A stretch of 64,000 nucleotides of DNA from Rhodospirillaceae bacterium (GTDB lineage Bacteria; Pseudomonadota; Alphaproteobacteria; Rhodospirillales; UBA2165), in the NCBI GenBank assembly GCA_947467145.1, contig CANIGJ010000021.1:1-64000 (forward strand), read 5' to 3'. The number at the start of each line of letters is the position of its first letter. Position 1 is the first letter of the stretch. Below are positions 16,051 to 24,630 of the stretch, one piece after another. The notes below the pieces were generated by a model. It was not told where the DNA came from. It was given only the letters and a program-made list of their open reading frames with translations, and searched no databases. The position numbers were made by a program, and so were the translations under genes.

Positions 16051-16527
16051 ATGGACCAAGCTTTCGATATCGCGCTGACCAATGTCGGCGCCGTGGTACG
16101 CCTCGATGGCGGCCGTTTCCTCTTTCAGTTGCGCGACGACATCCCGAACATCGTGATGCCGGGACGCTGGGGCTTTTTCGGCGGCCATATCGAACCCGGC
16201 GAAGACGCCGATGTCGCGATCGCACGTGAGATCGAAGAAGAACTGTCTTTCACGCCGCGTTTGATTTCTCGCCTGACCGAGATCATCTATCCGCGCCTCG
16301 ATGCCGATGGCCGCCAGATTTGGATCCGGCGCATGTATTATGACGTTCCGGTCACCGATGCGGAGGTCGCGACCATGATATTGGGCGAGGGGGCGGACAT
16401 GCGTGTCATGACCGGCGACGAATACCTGGCACTGCCCAACATCATCTACTGGGAGGCGATGGCGGTCGCTTTCATCAAAGGCGGCGGGTTGGCCAGCGAA
16501 CATAATATGGGCAGGGGATTTGCCTGA
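16051..16527 (+). CDS. NUDIX hydrolase
   Basis: This 158-residue protein carries a complete Nudix box beginning GHIEPGEDADVAIAREIEEE at about residues 50-70, which binds Mg2+ and cleaves nucleoside diphosphate-linked compounds. The substrate cannot be inferred. Start was set at ATG 16051 (MDQAFDIAL); a TTG at 16012 would extend it by 13 residues. Its 3' end is 10 bases from the SDR gene, so it may be the first gene of the downstream operon with SDR, Gfo/Idh/MocA and methyltransferase genes. A Nudix enzyme acting on nucleotide sugars would fit those neighbours. Confidence 0.85.
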   Translation: MDQAFDIALTNVGAVVRLDGGRFLFQLRDDIPNIVMPGRWGFFGGHIEPGEDADVAIAREIEEELSFTPRLISRLTEIIYPRLDADGRQIWIRRMYYDVPVTDAEVATMILGEGADMRVMTGDEYLALPNIIYWEAMAVAFIKGGGLASEHNMGRGFA

Positions 16528-16537
16528 GGGAGGAAAC

Positions 16538-17308
16538 ATGAGCGTAAATGATGGGAAAGGCCGTGTGGCGATCGTCACCGGCGGCGGGCAGGGAATTGGG
16601 CGCGCGTTCTGCGTTGGCTTGGCCGAGCGCGGTTATCGCGTGGTGATCGCCGAGATGGACGAGGCCTCGGGTGCGGCCACCGAAGCCGCGATCAAGTCCG
16701 GCAACGGCACGGCGAAGTTCGTGCGCACCGACATCACCGATTCATCGGCGGTGAACGCGATGGCCGAACAGGCCATGTCGGCGTTCGGTCAGATCGACAT
16801 CCTAGTCAACAATGCGCGTTGGTCCGGCCTCAAGCCGCAGCCGATCGAAGAGATCGCCGACGAGGTCTGGAATAAGGCTATCGCGGTCAATCTCAACGGC
16901 GCGTTCCATTGCAGCCGTGCGGTCGTGTCGCACATGAAAGCGCAGCGGTGGGGGCGTATCGTCAATATGTCCTCGGCCACTTTCCTGATGCCACCGCCGC
17001 GCCCCTATGTGCATTACGTGACGACCAAGGCGGCGTTGCTGGGCCTGACGCGTGGCCTTGCCGTTGAACTGGGCGGCTTCGGCATCACGGTGAATGCGAT
17101 CTTGCCGGGCTCGGTCGAAACCGGCGTTGAACGTCCCGGTCAGCCGTCGCGCGCCGATCGCGACGTGCGCGCCCTTGCCCAGCAGGCGATCAAACGCCGC
17201 GAAGTGCCGGAAGACATGGTGGGCGCGCTGGCGTTCCTGGTGTCGGACGATGCGTCATTCATTACGGGGCAGGGCCTCAATGTCGACGGCGGATACGCCT
17301 TTTCGTGA
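16538..17308 (+). CDS. Short-chain dehydrogenase/reductase
   Basis: This 256-residue classical SDR oxidises or reduces a hydroxyl/keto group using NAD(P)H. It shows the cofactor motif TGGGQGIG (about residues 12-19), NNARWSG in place of NNAG, the catalytic Ser in MSSATF, and YVTTKAALLG with the YxxxK pair. The C-terminus ends in FITGQGLNVDGGYAFS, typical of FabG-like SDRs. Start was chosen at 16538 because GGGAGGAAAC is well placed. Its stop overlaps the GTG start of the Gfo/Idh/MocA gene (GTGA), so the two are translationally coupled and probably act on the same substrate. Confidence 0.9.
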   Translation: MSVNDGKGRVAIVTGGGQGIGRAFCVGLAERGYRVVIAEMDEASGAATEAAIKSGNGTAKFVRTDITDSSAVNAMAEQAMSAFGQIDILVNNARWSGLKPQPIEEIADEVWNKAIAVNLNGAFHCSRAVVSHMKAQRWGRIVNMSSATFLMPPPRPYVHYVTTKAALLGLTRGLAVELGGFGITVNAILPGSVETGVERPGQPSRADRDVRALAQQAIKRREVPEDMVGALAFLVSDDASFITGQGLNVDGGYAFS

Positions 17309-18369
17309 CCGCCAAACGCCCCATCGGCATCGGCATGGTCGGTGCGGGAATGGTGGGCCAGATCGCCCATTTGGCGAATTTCGCGCAGGTGACCGGCGCG
17401 CGCGTTGTCGCCATCGCCGAATTGCGGCCCGAGCTCGGCGCCGAAGCGGCGCAGCATTACGGCGTCGCAAAGCTTTATCCGTCGCACCGCGAACTCCTGA
17501 ACGACGCCGATGTCGATGCGGTGGTCGTGGTGACGCGCCGTCCGGCCACCGGCCCCATCGTGCTGGACGCGTTGCGCGCGAAGCGCCACGTGCTGTCCGA
17601 AAAGCCGATGGCGCATAGCGTCGCGCAGGCCCAGACCCTGGTCGACGCGGCGCGCGCGGCAGGCGTGCGCTATAGCGTCGGTTTCATGAAGCGGCACGAT
17701 CCCGGTGTCGTGCTGGCGAAACGAACGATCGAGGAGCTTCGCCGTAGCGAGGATATGGGGCGCATCGCCACGGTGCGCGCCTGGTGCCTTGGTGGGAATT
17801 TCAATCGCCATGCCGGCGCGCATGCGATGACCGCCGAACCGCGGCCCGACGGCCTGGAGCTTTGGCCTATCGCACCCGATTGGTTGGAACCGGCGCTGCA
17901 TCAGGATTACGCCTGGTTCACGAATGTCTTCATACATGATGTGAACTTGCTGCGCTTTCTGTTGGGAAATCAGGTGCGAGTTCGTTACGCGGACCTGCAG
18001 GATCGCGACGCCCGCATCGCGCATCTCGATTTCGCGGATTTTCCGGCTGTGTTGGAGATGGCCGAATTGCCGATCGAGGAGTGGCGCGAAGGTATCGAGG
18101 TTACGTTCGAGCGCGGAACTCTGCGCCTGGACCTGAATGCGCCGCTCGATCCTACGCCGGCACGGGTGACCTTGGCTTATGCGGACGGCCGGCGCGAAAT
18201 CCTGACGCCGCCGGACGGCTGGGCGTTCCGCCGCCAGGCCGAAGCCTTCGTCGCCGAGATTGCATCCGGTGCGGCGCCCCTGGCATCGGGTGAAGATTCG
18301 GTTGCCGATCTGCATTTGATCGAAGATATCTGGCGTCGGCATCTTGCTGAACAAGGTGACGAATCGTGA
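17305..18369 (+). CDS. Gfo/Idh/MocA-family oxidoreductase
   Basis: This 354-residue protein has the N-terminal Rossmann fold (IGMVGAGMVGQIAHL, residues 5-20) and the family EKP motif (LSEKPMAHS, about 93). A C-terminal alpha/beta domain follows, as in glucose-fructose oxidoreductase and inositol dehydrogenase. Family members oxidise or reduce sugars, sugar nucleotides, inositols or related ring compounds. It starts at a GTG overlapping the SDR stop, and its own stop overlaps the GTG of the methyltransferase, making a tightly coupled trio. Substrate unknown; a sugar-type substrate is suggested by the downstream C-methyltransferase. Confidence 0.88.
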   Translation: MTAKRPIGIGMVGAGMVGQIAHLANFAQVTGARVVAIAELRPELGAEAAQHYGVAKLYPSHRELLNDADVDAVVVVTRRPATGPIVLDALRAKRHVLSEKPMAHSVAQAQTLVDAARAAGVRYSVGFMKRHDPGVVLAKRTIEELRRSEDMGRIATVRAWCLGGNFNRHAGAHAMTAEPRPDGLELWPIAPDWLEPALHQDYAWFTNVFIHDVNLLRFLLGNQVRVRYADLQDRDARIAHLDFADFPAVLEMAELPIEEWREGIEVTFERGTLRLDLNAPLDPTPARVTLAYADGRREILTPPDGWAFRRQAEAFVAEIASGAAPLASGEDSVADLHLIEDIWRRHLAEQGDES

Positions 18370-19616
18370 GCGAATTCTACAAGAACCGTGCTACCTGCCG
18401 CTTATGCGATTCAAAGCGGGTGGAAATCGTCGTGCCGATGGAGCCGATCCCGCTGGCAACGCCCAATGTCGGCGAGTCTGACGCGTTGACCCAAGCCAAA
18501 CGCCAGGGCTTCACCGTTCCGATGGATCTCTATCTATGCCATGACTGCGGCCACGTGCAGATCCTGCAAGTGATTTCGCCTGAGGTGCAGTATCTGAGCT
18601 TCCGCTACACCACGTCGATCTCGCTCGGCTTGCCCGAACATTTCGTGCGTATGGCCGACGAGATTTCTGCTCCCGCCGGATTGAAGAACGGTGATCTTGT
18701 AGTCGAGGTCGGTTCGAACGACGGAACCTTACTCCGGCCCTTCCAACTCAAGGGCATGCGCGTTCTGGGTATCGATCCCGCCCAGGCCATCGCCAACAAC
18801 GCGACCAAGAATGGCGTGCCGACGCTGGCGCGATTCTTCACTGCGGCCTTGGGCCGCGAGATCGAGGCCGAGTATGGCAAGGCGCGCCTCGTCATCTCCA
18901 ACAACACAATGGCGAATCTCGACGATCTGTCAGACATGATCGCAGGCATCACGGCGGTGATGGCGGAAGATGGATTATTCGTCTTCGAGACATCGTATGG
19001 CGCGGACGTCGTGCGCAATACATTGCTCGATACCGTTTATCACGAGCATCTGTCGTATTTCATGGTGCGGCCGTTGCAAACGTTCTTCGCGGCGAACGGC
19101 ATGGAACTGGTCGATGTGCAGCGGATCTGGACCAAGGGCGGCTCGATCCGGGGTTTTGTGCGCTTTGCCGGTAAAGGCCGTCCAAGCGCTGCAGTTGCCG
19201 ATCTGGTTGCCGCAGAATTGAAGGACGGCTTGGATAAGCGCGAACCATACGATCGGTTCACGGCAAACGTCCGAAACATCCGCACGCAGCTCGCCGCCGT
19301 CGTCGCCGCTGAACATGCGGCCGGACGCCGTGTTGCGGGATATGGGGCCTCGGTCGGCACGATCACCTTGCTGCATCAGCTCGGTCTGACCCAAAGCCTC
19401 GATTTCATCGCCGACGATACGCCGCTGGGCGCGGCGGTTGAGGGACCTGGATACCGTATTCCGATCGTGTCGCCGCAACGATTGATCGTCGACAAGCCGG
19501 GCGTCGTCGTTGTGTTGGCCTGGCGTTATGCCGATCCGATCGTCGCGAAGAACGAAGCCTATCGGGCGCAGGGCGGGCGGTTTGTTATTCCCTTGCCCAC
19601 TTTGTCCGAACGCTAG
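18366..19616 (+). CDS. Zinc-containing class I SAM methyltransferase, sugar C-methyltransferase type
   Basis: This 416-residue protein matches the three-part sugar C-methyltransferases (TylC3, NovU, TcaB9 group). It has an N-terminal zinc domain with two CxxC pairs (CRLC at about 11-14 and CHDC), a SAM domain with EVGSNDGTLL, the catalytic YHEHLSY segment, and a C-terminal domain with GYGASVGTITLL. Relatives methylate dTDP-4-keto deoxysugars. No deoxysugar synthesis genes are nearby, so the real substrate is uncertain. It starts at a GTG overlapping the Gfo/Idh/MocA stop. Only 13 bases separate it from the next gene. Confidence 0.87.
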   Translation: MSEFYKNRATCRLCDSKRVEIVVPMEPIPLATPNVGESDALTQAKRQGFTVPMDLYLCHDCGHVQILQVISPEVQYLSFRYTTSISLGLPEHFVRMADEISAPAGLKNGDLVVEVGSNDGTLLRPFQLKGMRVLGIDPAQAIANNATKNGVPTLARFFTAALGREIEAEYGKARLVISNNTMANLDDLSDMIAGITAVMAEDGLFVFETSYGADVVRNTLLDTVYHEHLSYFMVRPLQTFFAANGMELVDVQRIWTKGGSIRGFVRFAGKGRPSAAVADLVAAELKDGLDKREPYDRFTANVRNIRTQLAAVVAAEHAAGRRVAGYGASVGTITLLHQLGLTQSLDFIADDTPLGAAVEGPGYRIPIVSPQRLIVDKPGVVVVLAWRYADPIVAKNEAYRAQGGRFVIPLPTLSER

Positions 19617-19629
19617 CGGGAGCCGTTCA

Positions 19630-20010
19630 ATGATGGAGATCAACAATCCGGAGATCGTGGCCGAGGTGACGGCGGCTTGGGAGCGCTATAACCGCGCCGT
19701 CAACGCCAACGACGTCGCCGTTATGAACGAACTGTTTTGGGATGCGCCGCAGACGGTGCGTTATGGTGCAGGCGAGAACCTCTATGGCCATGCTGAGATC
19801 GCGCAATTTCGCGGCGGGCGCAAAGGGCCGATTGATCGGGCGATCGGCCGGGTTGTCATCACGACCTTCGGGCGCGATTTCGCCACGGCCTTTTGCGAGA
19901 CGCAGATCGCCGGCAGTGCACGCCGAGGACGGCAATCGCACACTTGGGTGCGCACCGCTCAGGGCTGGCGCATCGTCGCCGCCCACGTCAGCAGCATGGA
20001 AGGGGCTTAG
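19630..20010 (+). CDS. AtzH-like / HpxZ-type SnoaL-fold protein
   Basis: This 126-residue protein is a small cone-shaped (NTF2/SnoaL-like) protein of the DUF3225/AtzH-like group. Typical sequence includes WERYNRAVNANDVAVMNELFW and HTWVRTAQGWRIVAAHVS. Relatives are HpxZ of oxalurate breakdown and the AtzH/AtzG-type accessory proteins of amide-hydrolysis systems, so the exact role is open. Start was set at the ATG pair at 19630, just after the methyltransferase stop. A 9-bp hairpin overlaps its stop codon. It may be the last gene of the NUDIX-SDR-Gfo/Idh-methyltransferase operon. Confidence 0.75.
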   Translation: MMEINNPEIVAEVTAAWERYNRAVNANDVAVMNELFWDAPQTVRYGAGENLYGHAEIAQFRGGRKGPIDRAIGRVVITTFGRDFATAFCETQIAGSARRGRQSHTWVRTAQGWRIVAAHVSSMEGA

Positions 20011-20018
20011 CCCCTTCC
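19998..20018 (+). terminator. Hairpin between convergent genes
   Basis: A 9-bp stem (19998-20006 with 20010-20018) closes a TTA loop and overlaps the stop codon of the SnoaL-fold gene. The convergent ligJ gene ends 7 bases further on. It has no T-tract, so it may stop transcription from both sides only weakly. Confidence 0.45.
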
Positions 20019-20024
20019 TCGCCC

Positions 20025-21038
20025 TTAGTTGGCCAGTATCTTGTTGATGCGCGGGAAGACCTTGCGGGTATTGCCCTCGTAGATCTTTTGGCTGTCCGCG
20101 GCCGACAGCTTGAGCTGATCGACGTAGCGCTTGGTGTCGTCGAAATAATGCCCGGTGTTGGGGTCTTTGCCGCGCACCGCGCCGATCATTTCCGTCGCGA
20201 ACAGGATGTTGTCGGTCGGGATGACCTTATGCAGCAATTCGATGCCCGGATAATGATAGACGCAGGTATCGAAATAGACGTTGTCCTTGATCATCTCTTC
20301 GAGCGGCGGACGTTTGAGGTCCAGTGCCAGGCCGCGATAGCGGCCCCAATGATAAGGCACCGCGCCGCCGCCATGCGGGATGATCAGCCGCAGCTTTGGG
20401 AAGTCCTTGAATAGATCCGACGTGATGAGCTGCATGAAGGCGGTCGTGTCGGCATTCATGTAGTGCGCGCCGGTGAAATGGACCGCCGGATTGCACGATG
20501 CCGTGACGTGGACCATGCCGGGCACGTCCAGTTCGCACATCTTTTCGTACAGCGGATAGTAGGACTTGTCCGTGATCGGAATGCCGTCCTTCCAATAGCC
20601 ACCGGAGGCATCGGGGCTGATCAGGCAGCCGACGAAGCCGAGCTCTTTGACGCAACGTTCGAGCTCGGGCACGCAATTGGATGCCGGGGTGCCGGGCGAA
20701 TGCGGCAATTGGCACACGCCGATGAAGTTCTTGGGATACAGCCTGACGACATGGTGGATCAGGTTGTTGGAAATGCGCGACCAGCGCTCGCTCATCGCCG
20801 CATCGCCCTGGTGATGGCCCATCATGCTGGCGCGGGGGGAAAAGATCGTGATGTCGGTGCCGCGCTCGGCCTGCATCTTGAGCTGCGCGTCGACCAGGGT
20901 TTCGCGGATTTCATCGTCCGAGCAGATCGGCGCGTCCGGATCGCGTTCCTTCTTGTCGAAGGCCTCAAGCTGGGCCTTGCGGAAATTGTTCACGCGGTCC
21001 GGCATCGTGGTGTAATGGCCGTGGCAATCGATGATCAT
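20025..21038 (-). CDS. ligJ: 4-oxalomesaconate hydratase
   Basis: This 337-residue amidohydrolase-family protein matches LigJ of the protocatechuate 4,5-cleavage pathway, which hydrates 4-oxalomesaconate to 4-carboxy-4-hydroxy-2-oxoadipate. The metal site starts with DCHGHYTT at residue 4. Further LigJ-like segments are FSPRASMMGHHQGD, HGGGAVPYHWGRYRGL and LFATEMIGAVRGKDP. Length matches LigJ (about 340). It is divergent from the tautomerase and ligI genes across 249 bp, which supports the assignment as a lower-pathway cluster. The aldolase LigK needed for the next step is not in the window. Confidence 0.93.
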   Translation of the reverse strand: MIIDCHGHYTTMPDRVNNFRKAQLEAFDKKERDPDAPICSDDEIRETLVDAQLKMQAERGTDITIFSPRASMMGHHQGDAAMSERWSRISNNLIHHVVRLYPKNFIGVCQLPHSPGTPASNCVPELERCVKELGFVGCLISPDASGGYWKDGIPITDKSYYPLYEKMCELDVPGMVHVTASCNPAVHFTGAHYMNADTTAFMQLITSDLFKDFPKLRLIIPHGGGAVPYHWGRYRGLALDLKRPPLEEMIKDNVYFDTCVYHYPGIELLHKVIPTDNILFATEMIGAVRGKDPNTGHYFDDTKRYVDQLKLSAADSQKIYEGNTRKVFPRINKILAN

Positions 21039-21287
21039 GATCTCTCCATCGCTCCCCTTGTTTGCCGAGCGCGCTGGCCGTGCCGCCGGCGCTCAATGTC
21101 CTTTGCTGGTAAGCGGTATCGATGGCCAGATCAAGGGCTTCCGCGCGGGCTATTTTGCAGCACGGAGAGCGGGTGCGGAGACTTGCAAGCGGTCGTTCCA
21201 GGCGTAAAGTTAACCTATTCGACAAGGGTTGGCGGCGCGACATAAGATGCCGCCGGCCGCGGAGCGGGCGAAGTGGAGGAGGCGATC
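21039..21287. promoter_or_regulatory. Divergent control region of ligJ and the tautomerase-ligI pair
   Basis: This 249-bp gap contains no gene and should hold both promoters. Near the tautomerase side, AACC (21212-21215) and GGTT (21227-21230) are inverted around 11 bases, within a locally AT-rich stretch, which is compatible with a LysR-type site. No regulator gene lies in the cluster and no clear -35/-10 pair stands out. Confidence 0.4.
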
Positions 21288-22400
21288 ATGCAGACGAAAA
21301 TTCCCTGTGTGTTGATGCGCGGCGGCACGTCCAAGGGGCCGTTCTTCAAGGCCTCGGATTTGCCCGACGACGACAAATTGCGTGAACAGGTCCTGCTGGC
21401 TGCCCTGGGTTCGCCCGATGAGCGCCAGATCGATGGGGTCGGCGGCGCCGATCCCTTGACCAGCAAGGTCGCGGTGGTGAAGCGCTCGTCGCGCCCCGGC
21501 GTCGATCTCGATTATCTGTTCATTCAGGTGATGGTAGAAAAGCCGGTCGCCACGACCAAACAGAATTGCGGCAACATGCTGGCCGGGGTCGGCCAGTTCG
21601 CCATCGAGCAGGGCATGATTGCGGCGCGCGGCGACGAAACGACGCTTACCGTCTTCATGGAAAATACCGATTCGCTGTGCGATCTGACCTTCCCGACGCC
21701 GGGCGGCGTGGTCACCTATGACGGTAATGCGCGCATCGACGGCGTGCCCGGAACATCCGCCTCGGTGATGACGAATTTCCGTGGCACGGAAGGCTCAACC
21801 TGCGGCGCACTTTTGCCGACCGGCAATTTGGTCGATGTCGTCAATGGCATCGAGGTGACCCTGATCGACAACGGCATGCCCTGCGTGATCCTGGAGGCCA
21901 AGGCGGTCGGCCGCACCGGCTATGAAAGCCGCGATGAGATGAACGCCGATACCGAGCTGAAGAAGGTCATCGAGGATCTGCGCCTCAAGGTCGGTCCGAT
22001 GATGAATCTGGGCGACGTGAAAGATCTCTCGGTGCCGAAGATGACGCTCGTCGCACCCGCGCAGAACGGCGGCTCGATCATGACGCGTTCGTTCATTCCG
22101 CACGATTGCCATGCCGCCATCGGCGTGTTCGCGGCTGTGTCGGTGGCGACGGCCTGTATCCTGCCGGGCACGACCGCGTCGCGCGTCGCGAAAATCCCGG
22201 ACGGTCAGCGCAAGCTGTTCTCGGTCGAACATCCGACCGGCGAGATGTCGGTCGAAATGGAATTCGAAGGGCCGGCGAGCGCCCCGATCATCAAGCGCGC
22301 GGCGTTGCTGCGCACCGCGCGCCGCCTGTTCGAAGGTAACATCCTCGTGCCGTCATCCGTGTGGGATGGCCGCTCGGCACTCAAAGCGGCTGCGGAGTAA
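21288..22400 (+). CDS. galD: 4-oxalomesaconate tautomerase, PrpF family
   Basis: This 370-residue protein belongs to the PrpF/DAP-epimerase-fold family. Family motifs include MRGGTSKGPFF at residues 10-20 and the QNCGNMLAGVGQFA segment with catalytic Cys 94. GalD of Pseudomonas putida and LigU of Sphingobium SYK-6 isomerise 4-oxalomesaconate, although by different routes (keto-enol tautomer versus allylic isomer), and the sequence alone does not decide between them here. Start was set at ATG 21288 behind GGAGGAGG. It is followed 2 bases later by ligI and is divergent from ligJ, so the pathway role is secure. Confidence 0.85.
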   Translation: MQTKIPCVLMRGGTSKGPFFKASDLPDDDKLREQVLLAALGSPDERQIDGVGGADPLTSKVAVVKRSSRPGVDLDYLFIQVMVEKPVATTKQNCGNMLAGVGQFAIEQGMIAARGDETTLTVFMENTDSLCDLTFPTPGGVVTYDGNARIDGVPGTSASVMTNFRGTEGSTCGALLPTGNLVDVVNGIEVTLIDNGMPCVILEAKAVGRTGYESRDEMNADTELKKVIEDLRLKVGPMMNLGDVKDLSVPKMTLVAPAQNGGSIMTRSFIPHDCHAAIGVFAAVSVATACILPGTTASRVAKIPDGQRKLFSVEHPTGEMSVEMEFEGPASAPIIKRAALLRTARRLFEGNILVPSSVWDGRSALKAAAE

Positions 22401-22402
22401 TC

Positions 22403-23287
22403 ATGCCTGACGCGACGATTCCCACTATCCAGGGCCCCAATCCCAACACCACCAAACCGAAGCTAAAACTGCCCGCCGGAGCAACCGACGCGCATTGCCA
22501 TGTCTTCGGGCCGGGCAATGTATTTCCCTATCATCCGAAGCGCAGCTACACGCCGCCGGATGCGCCGAAGGAAAAGCTGAAGGCGATCCACGATCTGCTG
22601 GGCCTCGAACGCGCGGTAATTGTGCAGGCGACCTGCCACGGCGACGACAATACCGCGACCTTGGATTGTATCGCCTGGGCACCGAACCGCTATCGCGGCA
22701 TCGCCATGGTGAACCCGGACGTGTCGAACGCTGAACTCGAACGCCTGCACAAAGGGGGTATTCGCGGCGCGCGCTTCTCGTTCGCGCGACATCTGTCGGG
22801 TGGCAGCAAGCCAGACTTCTCCAAGATCAAGATGGTATGCGACAAGATGAAGCCGTTCGGCTGGCATGCTGTCATCTATATGGAAGCTGAGGATGTCGCC
22901 GAGAACGCCAAGGAACTCGACACGCTCGGCGTGCCGGTGGTGTTCGATCACATGGCGCGCATTCATCCCGACCAGGGATTGAATCAGAAAGCGTTCCAGC
23001 TGCTGCTGGGGTACCTCAAGAACTCCGACGCCTGGGTGAAGATCACCGGGGCGGAGCGTCTGTCGGTGGCCGGAACGCCGTTCCACGACGTGGTGCCGTA
23101 CGCGCAGGCGCTGGTCGCCGCCGCGCCCGAGCGCATCTTGTGGGGGACCGACTGGCCGCATCCGAACATCGACGGCTACATGCCGAACGACGGCGATCTG
23201 GTCGATCTGTTCGGGCTGTATGTTCCGGACGAAACCCTGCGTAAGAAGATCCTGGTCGATAATCCGGCGCGGCTTTACGGCTTCTAG
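22403..23287 (+). CDS. ligI: 2-pyrone-4,6-dicarboxylate lactonase
   Basis: LigI hydrolyses 2-pyrone-4,6-dicarboxylate to 4-oxalomesaconate. The 294-residue length matches SYK-6 LigI. The amidohydrolase-fold motifs are DAHCHVFGP (about residue 28), ARFSFARHLSGG, VVFDHMARIHP and WGTDWPHPN, all typical of PDC lactonases. Start was set at ATG 22403, 2 bases after the tautomerase stop, so the pair is co-transcribed. Together with ligJ and the tautomerase it completes the route from PDC to the aldol substrate. Ring-cleavage (ligAB) and ligC genes are missing from the window. Confidence 0.95.
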   Translation: MPDATIPTIQGPNPNTTKPKLKLPAGATDAHCHVFGPGNVFPYHPKRSYTPPDAPKEKLKAIHDLLGLERAVIVQATCHGDDNTATLDCIAWAPNRYRGIAMVNPDVSNAELERLHKGGIRGARFSFARHLSGGSKPDFSKIKMVCDKMKPFGWHAVIYMEAEDVAENAKELDTLGVPVVFDHMARIHPDQGLNQKAFQLLLGYLKNSDAWVKITGAERLSVAGTPFHDVVPYAQALVAAAPERILWGTDWPHPNIDGYMPNDGDLVDLFGLYVPDETLRKKILVDNPARLYGF

Positions 23288-23365
23288 CGCGTTTGGCGAA
23301 AATGGGTGCGAGGGACACGCTAACGCTGTAGTCTTCGCCCAATCGCGCAGGGATTTCATCGTACT

Positions 23366-24622
23366 TTGACGAATGCATCATTCATGGATCGGCTGCGCAC
23401 GGTCGACAGTCGCATCCTGTCCATCGTGATCGCGACGGTAGCGGCCGTGTCCCCGATTGCGCCGCGCGCCACGGTCCCGGCGCTGTTCATCCTGTTGGCT
23501 TATCAGCTCGTCGCGATGGCGCGGCGACGCGCGCTGCCGTCGATCAATATTCCCCTGGCCGTCGGATTTACGGCACTCGTCATCTGGTCTTATATAAGCA
23601 CTCTGTGGGCGCTGGCACCCACGGGGGGCGCGACGACGCGCCTGGTGCCGCTGTTTGTCGCGGCGCTGTGCCTGACGGCGTGGGCCAAAGAACGCGGCGC
23701 CGATCGGCAATATATCGGCGACCTGTGCGGCGCCTTCGCGATCGCCGCCCTGATCTATGTATTCGAAGGGATTTCTTGGGCCTGGCTGACGCGCGCGGCC
23801 CATGATCTCACGTGGCGCGATATCCTTGATGGAGACACCGGCGGCATTGCGGTCATGTCTCTGCTCATCAGCGGTACGGTGATCCTGTCGTTGCTCATGT
23901 GGCCGGTGGTGACCGGGTTACTGATGCAGGGGCGGCGCTGGTGTGTGGCTGTTCTGTGTGTTGTCGTGGCTGCGCTATCGGTTGCGTTCGGGAGCGAGTC
24001 CGGTCTGATCGCCATCATTCTGGGCTGGCTTGCCTGGTGGCTGGTGTCGATCGCCGGCCGTAAGGCGATAACCGCTTTTGCCGTTGTGTTCGTGGTCGTC
24101 GTGCTGACGACACCATTCATCTTTACGCGCGTTCTGACCACGGAAACGATCAATCGCATCGTCACCGAGGTTCCGCATGTGCCGAATTCCGCGCTAGTCC
24201 GCCTGATGATCTGGAAATTCACCTCCGAGCGGATTGCGGAACGGCCGCTGGCCGGATGGGGATTCGATGCCGCGCGGCGCATTCCGGGTGGCGGCGATAA
24301 ATTCTTCCTGAAGAATGCGGTCGGCCAAACGGTCACGAGCGAATTGAACCTGCCACTGCATCCGCACAATCAGATTCTGCAGATATGGCTCGAACTCGGC
24401 ATTGTCGGCGCGCTCATTGTCGCGTTGACGGGCGCGGCATTGATCATGCAAACCGGGAAGCTGACGCCGGTGGCGCGCAACGGCGCGATCGCGCTGATCA
24501 CATCCGTGCTGATCTTCGACAATTTAAGCTACGGCGCCTGGCAATCGTGGTGGATCGCCGCCGTCATTCTGGTTGCGGTGTCGCAGGCCTCGATGAGCCG
24601 TTTGTCCGCTCGGCCCGGTTGA
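23366..24622 (+). CDS. O-antigen ligase/polymerase-like membrane protein
   Basis: This 418-residue protein has about 10-12 hydrophobic segments and a periplasmic loop with LPLHPHNQILQIWLELGIVGALI, the HxHN-type signature of the Wzy_C/WaaL family. Such enzymes ligate or polymerise O-antigen or exopolysaccharide units on the periplasmic face. Start is uncertain: TTG 23366 or ATG 23384, neither with a convincing ribosome site. Its stop overlaps the region where a glycosyltransferase gene begins, so the two form a surface-polysaccharide pair. No other wzx/wzy/wb genes are nearby. Confidence 0.83.
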   Translation: MTNASFMDRLRTVDSRILSIVIATVAAVSPIAPRATVPALFILLAYQLVAMARRRALPSINIPLAVGFTALVIWSYISTLWALAPTGGATTRLVPLFVAALCLTAWAKERGADRQYIGDLCGAFAIAALIYVFEGISWAWLTRAAHDLTWRDILDGDTGGIAVMSLLISGTVILSLLMWPVVTGLLMQGRRWCVAVLCVVVAALSVAFGSESGLIAIILGWLAWWLVSIAGRKAITAFAVVFVVVVLTTPFIFTRVLTTETINRIVTEVPHVPNSALVRLMIWKFTSERIAERPLAGWGFDAARRIPGGGDKFFLKNAVGQTVTSELNLPLHPHNQILQIWLELGIVGALIVALTGAALIMQTGKLTPVARNGAIALITSVLIFDNLSYGAWQSWWIAAVILVAVSQASMSRLSARPG

Positions 24623-24630
24623 GACATGCC

